A DNA stretch of 9,451 bases, from contig JAFCZI010000066.1 of assembly GCA_019314425.1 (NCBI GenBank), positions 1 through 9,451 on the forward strand. The letters run 5' to 3'. The position numbers and the translations under genes are program-made. Below the pieces are notes generated by a model that saw only the letters and a program-made list of their open reading frames with translations, was not told the origin of the DNA and ran no database searches. This document shows, in pieces, positions 7,801-9,451 of the stretch. Position 1 is the first letter of the stretch; each line of letters starts with the position of its first letter. The DNA is from Deltaproteobacteria bacterium. GTDB taxonomy: Bacteria > Desulfobacterota > DSM-4660 > Desulfatiglandales > Desulfatiglandaceae.

Positions 7801-8033
7801 TGTGGAAACTGGCGGCGCTCAAATCGAGGCTTTTCCGAACCTCCCTGTATTACAGGTCCACGGACACGCTGGTGGAAATGCTTACAAGCGCCGGTTTCCG
7901 GATGAAACGCAACATCCCCTCCGGGTCAGGGAGGGAATCCGTCTGGTTGATGGCTGAAAAATTTACAGGGGCCAGTTGTCAGGGGGCAGGATGTAACTCG
8001 ATTTTTTCGCGCCCTGATAACTGCACCTTGTGA
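4857..8033 (+). CDS. RND/MMPL-type exporter fused to a C-terminal SAM-dependent methyltransferase
   Basis: This is one 1058-codon reading frame with two modules. Residues 1-815 form an RND-superfamily permease of the MMPL/COG4258-like exporter type. It has TM1 (about 9-28), a periplasmic domain (about 30-260), a helix bundle (about 264-425) with the TM4-type motif ITVDHG (D330), and a second TM1 (about 447-465). A second periplasmic domain (about 465-660) and a second bundle (about 665-815) with MGIDYSLFM (D734) follow. The paired membrane aspartates are those expected for proton-driven RND transport. Residues 830-1035 form a Rossmann methyltransferase with motif I VLDIGTGYG (871-879) and the acidic strand-2 end LGIDPD (895-900). 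Related exporters often sit with methyltransferases in aryl-polyene and other lipid clusters; the substrate here is unknown. A 7-bp tandem repeat lies in the cytosolic loop at residues 347-356, and a palindrome encodes the Cys-containing tail (1038-1058). Confidence 0.88.
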   Translation: MKSIKIHFPFLIAVLAVMAVLLAIALFRMEIDTDITKYLPQSDPVIADAEHVFKNHPIQDRLIIDIGIQKENLPLLLVCSRFVEQKLTQSGLFKQVGIKDFQKIMPDLMAHVLNNLPVMFDETELHDKVAPLLTFEKISGMVGDNYNKLLDLEGIGRSATISKDPLALSNMVLARLAFLAPTHNIRFHGGQLISSDGKHLLLVATPIGSGMDTALARKLSALLSTIGRELANRFGNAENPIALVPMGAYRAALDNEIIARQDSERAILLASMGIALLLIFAFPRPLLGLFAFLPALFGSVAALFVLALLERSISIMALGFGGAIIAITVDHGIAFLLFLDRPQPKAEDGGRRTEDGGVMRGRAAAREIWSVGLVAALTTMGAFGALIFCDFPIFEQLGRFTALGIGFSFLFVHVVFPLIFPEMPPAPRRSLPLRKGVQRLTGLGVKGALGAVALMIFMIFFAQPEFLVSLSAMNTVSEKTLAAEKTLNRVWGEGIFENIFLMTKGGHVSDLQTIGDNMLPMLKQDLASGVLVSGFMPSMVFPGEKKAMENLLAWRSFWNPKRVEQLKEDLKAASARVGFRPGAFEPFLETLSDRTYPVKSTGIGPEFYDMLGITQNSENAQWVQFSTLKPGPAYDALAFYDRYGQYGKIFDPTFFSQRLGGLLFSTFLNMLWIIGLSVMVLLYIYFLDWRLVLVSLIPVFFALVCTLGTLNLMGHPLDIPGLMLSIVVIGMGIDYSLFMVRAYQRYTTEDHPSFQLIKMTVFMASSSTLIGFGVLCFSRHALLRSAGLTSLLGIAYSLAGAFIILPPILKFLFREPAENTGKTFPLHRAVLRRYRNLEAYPRCFARFKMMADPMFKELPQFFDDDLNPKTVLDIGTGYGVPACWLLERFPAAEVLGIDPDGERVRVASMAMGKRGRIAKNAAPHVPAVSAPADGATMLDMAHYLSDDVLVLTLKRLHMNLNHGGWLLIRVAVPAAEGRYSWMWKLAALKSRLFRTSLYYRSTDTLVEMLTSAGFRMKRNIPSGSGRESVWLMAEKFTGASCQGAGCNSIFSRPDNCTL
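5894..5921 (+). repeat. Heptanucleotide tandem repeat (GGAGGAC x4) inside the exporter frame
   Basis: Four perfect head-to-tail copies of GGAGGAC are followed by GGGGG. They encode EDGGRRTEDGG in the loop after the ITVDHG helix. The unit is not a multiple of three. Losing one unit brings TAA at 5929-5931 into frame, and gaining one brings TGA at 6023-6025 into frame. The reading frame is intact at the present count. Confidence 0.95.
7973..8023 (+). repeat. Imperfect palindrome at the 3' end of the exporter gene
   Basis: CAGTTGTCAGGGGGC (7973-7987) pairs with GCGCCCTGATAACTG (8009-8023) in 14 of 15 positions, one of them G-U, around a 21-base spacer that contains T6. It encodes the last, low-complexity residues of the exporter-methyltransferase, after the methyltransferase fold appears complete at about residue 1035. 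It ends seven bases before the stop codon, just upstream of the deacetylase start. It may be an inserted REP-like palindrome or an RNA hairpin that affects coupling to the next gene. Confidence 0.7.
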
Positions 8034-8050
8034 ACAAGGTTGAAGGATAT

Positions 8051-8887
8051 ATGTCGTCTAATTCTTTTTCACCCGCCCATTTACTGGGATTCACATGTTA
8101 TTTTTCGGCGTTTGTGCTGGCCTTGTTTGACGTATCCCTGGCAGTGGCGCCCCTGCTTCTGTTCGTGGGTCTCTGCATGGTGGCACCTTTCCTGCCGCGG
8201 TTCAGTTTTTTTCTCCCCATTATCAGCCGGGGAAACTCAGGTCAAAATGCCGTCTCTATCACCTTTGATGACGGTCCCGATCCATTTACCACCGAACCGC
8301 TGCTGGCCCTTCTCGACCGGCACGGGGTCAAAGCGACTTTTTTTGTTCTTGGGAAAAAAGCGGCCAACCATCCACAATTAATCAAAAAAATACTTGCGAA
8401 GGGCCATTTGCTGGGAAATCATTCCTACAGCCATGACAACCTGTGTATGCTCAAAAGCAGCAAACATCTGTTTAAAGAAATCAGCGCCACACAGGAAGTT
8501 TTGGCCCGGTTTCACGTCAGACCCCTGGTTTTTCGCCCCCCCGTGGGCATCACCAACCCAAAGCTTTGGGGGGTGCTCAAGGCACTGGGAATGGTCAATG
8601 TAAACTTCAGCTGCCGGGGATTGGATGCCGGAAACAGGCGGCTCAAGGGGCTCTCAAGGCGTGTCCTCAAACATTTGCGACGGGATCATATCATTGCGCT
8701 CCATGACGTGATGCCGAAAAGGCATGCAGCGTTAAATCTGTGGCTGAACGAAATTGACAAAGTGCTTCAGGGCATCAAAGACCGGGGGCTGAAAGTACTT
8801 CCCCTTTCGGAGCTCATCGGGCGACCGGTGATGATAAACTATGAGCATTCTGACCCTGTATTATTTTGCTTATTCCCACAACATTAG
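8051..8887 (+). CDS. Membrane-anchored NodB-type polysaccharide deacetylase
   Basis: This is a carbohydrate esterase family 4 (NodB homology) enzyme, expected to remove N- or O-acetyl groups from a glycan or glycolipid with a divalent metal. From ATG8051 it has 278 residues. Two hydrophobic segments at about 11-28 and 30-56 anchor the N-terminus, and the NodB domain follows. Motifs, numbered from the alternative GTG8030 start (subtract 7): TFDDGP 78-83 with D80/D81, HSYSH 131-135 supplying both metal histidines, RPP 169-171, and LHD 224-226 with the catalytic histidine. The usual motif-4 tryptophan region is replaced by CRGLDAGNRR. Catalytic residues are all present, so activity is likely. 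GTG8030 overlaps the exporter stop (GTGA). ATG8051 has a close AAGGA (8043-8047) and gives a cleaner N-terminus, so I chose it. It is in an apparent operon with the exporter. Confidence 0.88.
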   Translation: MSSNSFSPAHLLGFTCYFSAFVLALFDVSLAVAPLLLFVGLCMVAPFLPRFSFFLPIISRGNSGQNAVSITFDDGPDPFTTEPLLALLDRHGVKATFFVLGKKAANHPQLIKKILAKGHLLGNHSYSHDNLCMLKSSKHLFKEISATQEVLARFHVRPLVFRPPVGITNPKLWGVLKALGMVNVNFSCRGLDAGNRRLKGLSRRVLKHLRRDHIIALHDVMPKRHAALNLWLNEIDKVLQGIKDRGLKVLPLSELIGRPVMINYEHSDPVLFCLFPQH

Positions 8888-8894
8888 AGCATTC

Positions 8895-8918
8895 CGGTCA
8901 AGGGGTTTTCTTCGACCG
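8895..8918 (+). terminator. Weak hairpin after the deacetylase gene
   Basis: CGGTCAAG (8895-8902) pairs with CTT-C-GACCG (8910-8918), an eight-pair stem with one bulged C. It starts eight bases after the deacetylase stop. The T6 run (8931-8936) is 12 bases beyond the stem, too far for a canonical intrinsic terminator. It may only protect the 3' end of the message. Confidence 0.3.
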
Positions 8919-8937
8919 AGCAGGATGGGATTTTTTG

Positions 8938-8966
8938 TTGACAGAGAGTCGTTTCCTGAATATAAG
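8938..8966 (+). promoter_or_regulatory. Near-consensus sigma-70 promoter in the intergenic region
   Basis: TTGACA (8938-8943, six of six) is followed after exactly 17 bases by TATAAG (8961-8966, five of six). This is the best promoter match I found in the window. Transcription should start at about 8972-8974. The nearest forward gene starts more than 400 bases away, beyond a strong terminator, so the promoter most likely serves the structured RNA at 8972-9162. Confidence 0.8.
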
Positions 8967-9015
8967 CAATGATCAAGGCGTGGGCTATATGAAATAGCGC
9001 CTGAGATCGCATAGT

Positions 9016-9060
9016 AAACGGATTGACCAAAGCGCACCTGTAATACCTTGCCGTTTTTTT
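9016..9060 (+). terminator. Possible internal terminator or attenuator of the small RNA
   Basis: AAACGG (9016-9021) can pair with CCGTTT (9051-9056), with seven T at 9054-9060. The stem is only six pairs, the loop is 29 bases, and the stem uses three of the T residues, so termination would be partial at best. Confidence 0.35.
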
Positions 9061-9109
9061 ATGGATGAAAGGGGTGATCCCATCCATCATTTTGCAAAAA
9101 GTACAGTAG

Positions 9110-9162
9110 AGCCATGAAGGCTTTTTCAGCAGATGATATCTGCGGCCTTCATGGCTTTTTTT
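9110..9162 (+). terminator. Strong intrinsic terminator
   Basis: AGCCATGAAGGC (9110-9121) pairs perfectly over 12 bases with GCCTTCATGGCT (9145-9156), followed by seven T (9156-9162). Within the loop a second stem GCAGAT (9129-9134) pairs with ATCTGC (9138-9143), making a two-tier hairpin. It ends the candidate small RNA and would also stop any read-through from the deacetylase operon. Confidence 0.88.
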
Positions 9163-9240
9163 GTTTTCCGGCCAAAACCGGGTGCATCGCCCCTGGCAGG
9201 TTTTTTCTATCACAGTAAAGTTAAGGTACAATCTAAAACT

Positions 9241-9367
9241 GATGGTGTTGTAAAAAGTTCCACATACAAGGCATAGTGGTTTTTCAGGATCGTAGGCATC
9301 CCTGTAGTATGTTGAGATTTTGAAAAATCACTGCAACGCAGTAGATGGGACTTTTTACGGTGCCATT
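9241..9367. repeat. Imperfect inverted-repeat element (about 127 bp, MITE/REP-like)
   Basis: The outer ends GATGGTGTTGTAAAAAGTT (from 9241) and GGGACTTTTTACGGTGCC (from 9347) are inverted copies matching at 15 of 21 positions, several differences being wobble-compatible. Nested inside, AGTGGTTTTTCA (9275-9286) pairs with TGAAAAATCACT (9321-9332), one difference. Smaller stems are GGAT/ATCC (9287-9301) and CTGC/GCAG (9331-9341). No transposase frame fits inside. Related termini occur at the dnaX 3' end (1936-1965). I recall elements with these ends as dispersed repeats in Desulfobacterota genomes, but could not search. It separates the small RNA from the response-regulator gene. Confidence 0.65.
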
Positions 9368-9392
9368 AAACTTTAATAGAGAACGTTATCCT

Positions 9393-9451
9393 ATGCAGAA
9401 AATATTGGTAGTTGATGATGACAAATTCATACTGGAATTCATGAATGATGT
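9393..9451 (+). CDS. Response regulator receiver domain, N-terminus only
   Basis: ATG9393 opens a frame that runs off the window after 19 complete codons. The peptide MQKILVVDDDKFILEFMND is the classic beginning of a CheY-like receiver domain: a hydrophobic first strand (ILVV) followed by the acidic pocket DDD at residues 8-10, which binds Mg2+ for phosphorylation of a downstream aspartate. The output domain, if any, is outside the window. A weak purine-rich stretch AGAGAA precedes the start. TTTAAT at 9372-9377 could be a -10 box directly after the repeat element, but no convincing -35 is seen. Confidence 0.85.
   Translation, partial: MQKILVVDDDKFILEFMND

Larger units (their letters stand above)
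8972..9162 (+). ncRNA. Candidate structured small RNA (about 190 nt), not matched to a known family
   Basis: The unit runs from the predicted start of the 8938-8966 promoter to the U-tract of the terminator at 9110-9162. Four hairpins are visible in order. First, GATC-GGC-GCTAT with ATAGC-GCC-GATC (8971-9008). Second, AAACGG with CCGTTT plus T7 (9016-9060), possibly an early terminator giving a form of about 88 nt. Third, ATGGATG with CATCCAT (9061-9087). Fourth, the terminal stem. I see no SRP, tmRNA, RNase P or c-di-GMP riboswitch core, and it does not fold as the long rod of 6S RNA. It could instead be a leader for the response-regulator gene at 9393, but the terminator argues against that. 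Function unknown. Confidence 0.6.

Noticed and set aside
9061..9117. Short forward frame of 18 codons starting ATG GAT GAA inside the candidate small RNA
   Set aside because: There is no Shine-Dalgarno (preceded by T7), its start is buried in the ATGGATG/CATCCAT stem, and it has no membrane or toxin-like character.
8971..9162. Identification of the intergenic RNA as 6S RNA because of its length (about 190 nt)
   Set aside because: The 5' and 3' ends do not pair, and the fold is a row of separate hairpins rather than one long rod with a central bubble.
8884..9231. Minus-strand open frame of 115 codons across the intergenic region
   Set aside because: It runs antisense to a strong promoter, several hairpins and the terminator. 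It has unusual composition (many Cys, His and Lys) and no recognisable domain or ribosome site. It is better explained as chance.

Overview
The window looks like chromosomal DNA of a Gram-negative, probably anaerobic Desulfobacterota (deltaproteobacterial) species. This rests on three things: the order tRNA-Ser / dnaX / ybaB / recR, a glycolate/lactate-dehydrogenase-type FAD gene coupled to recR, and inverted-repeat elements with TAAAAAGTC...GACTTTTTA ends, which I recall as common in that group. The taxon is an inference, since there is no rRNA marker and no search was possible.

Layout. Positions 1-223 hold two tandem serine tRNAs, CGA (cut by the window edge) and GGA. Positions 320-4385 are a forward block: dnaX (clamp loader), ybaB/ebfC (nucleoid-associated protein), recR (recombinational repair) and a GlcD-type FAD dehydrogenase whose ATG overlaps the recR stop. 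A small membrane protein of unknown function (4380-4778) lies on the minus strand, tail to tail with the dehydrogenase. A divergent intergenic gap with a TATAAT box then leads into a 1058-codon RND/MMPL-type exporter carrying a fused C-terminal SAM-dependent methyltransferase (4857-8033), followed at once by a membrane-anchored NodB-type polysaccharide deacetylase (to 8887). The last two look like one transcription unit that modifies and exports a lipid or glycolipid cell-envelope product. That function is inferred from domain content only.

Positions 8888-9392 (about 500 bases) contain no convincing protein gene but are highly structured. They hold a near-consensus sigma-70 promoter (TTGACA-17-TATAAG), a series of hairpins ending in a strong intrinsic terminator about 190 bases downstream (a candidate small RNA), and then a 127-bp imperfect inverted-repeat element. 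The window ends in the first 19 codons of a response-regulator receiver domain.

The points most worth a second look are: (1) the unannotated promoter-to-terminator RNA unit at 8938-9162; (2) a GGAGGAC x4 tandem repeat inside the exporter reading frame, where a gain or loss of one unit truncates the protein in either direction, so a candidate phase-variation switch; (3) the exporter-methyltransferase fusion with its deacetylase partner; (4) an inverted-repeat element family seen whole at 9241-9367 and as a collapsed remnant supplying the dnaX stop codon; (5) a palindrome forming the 3' end of the exporter gene; and (6) an A7 slippage candidate in dnaX exactly where a gamma-like short form would end.
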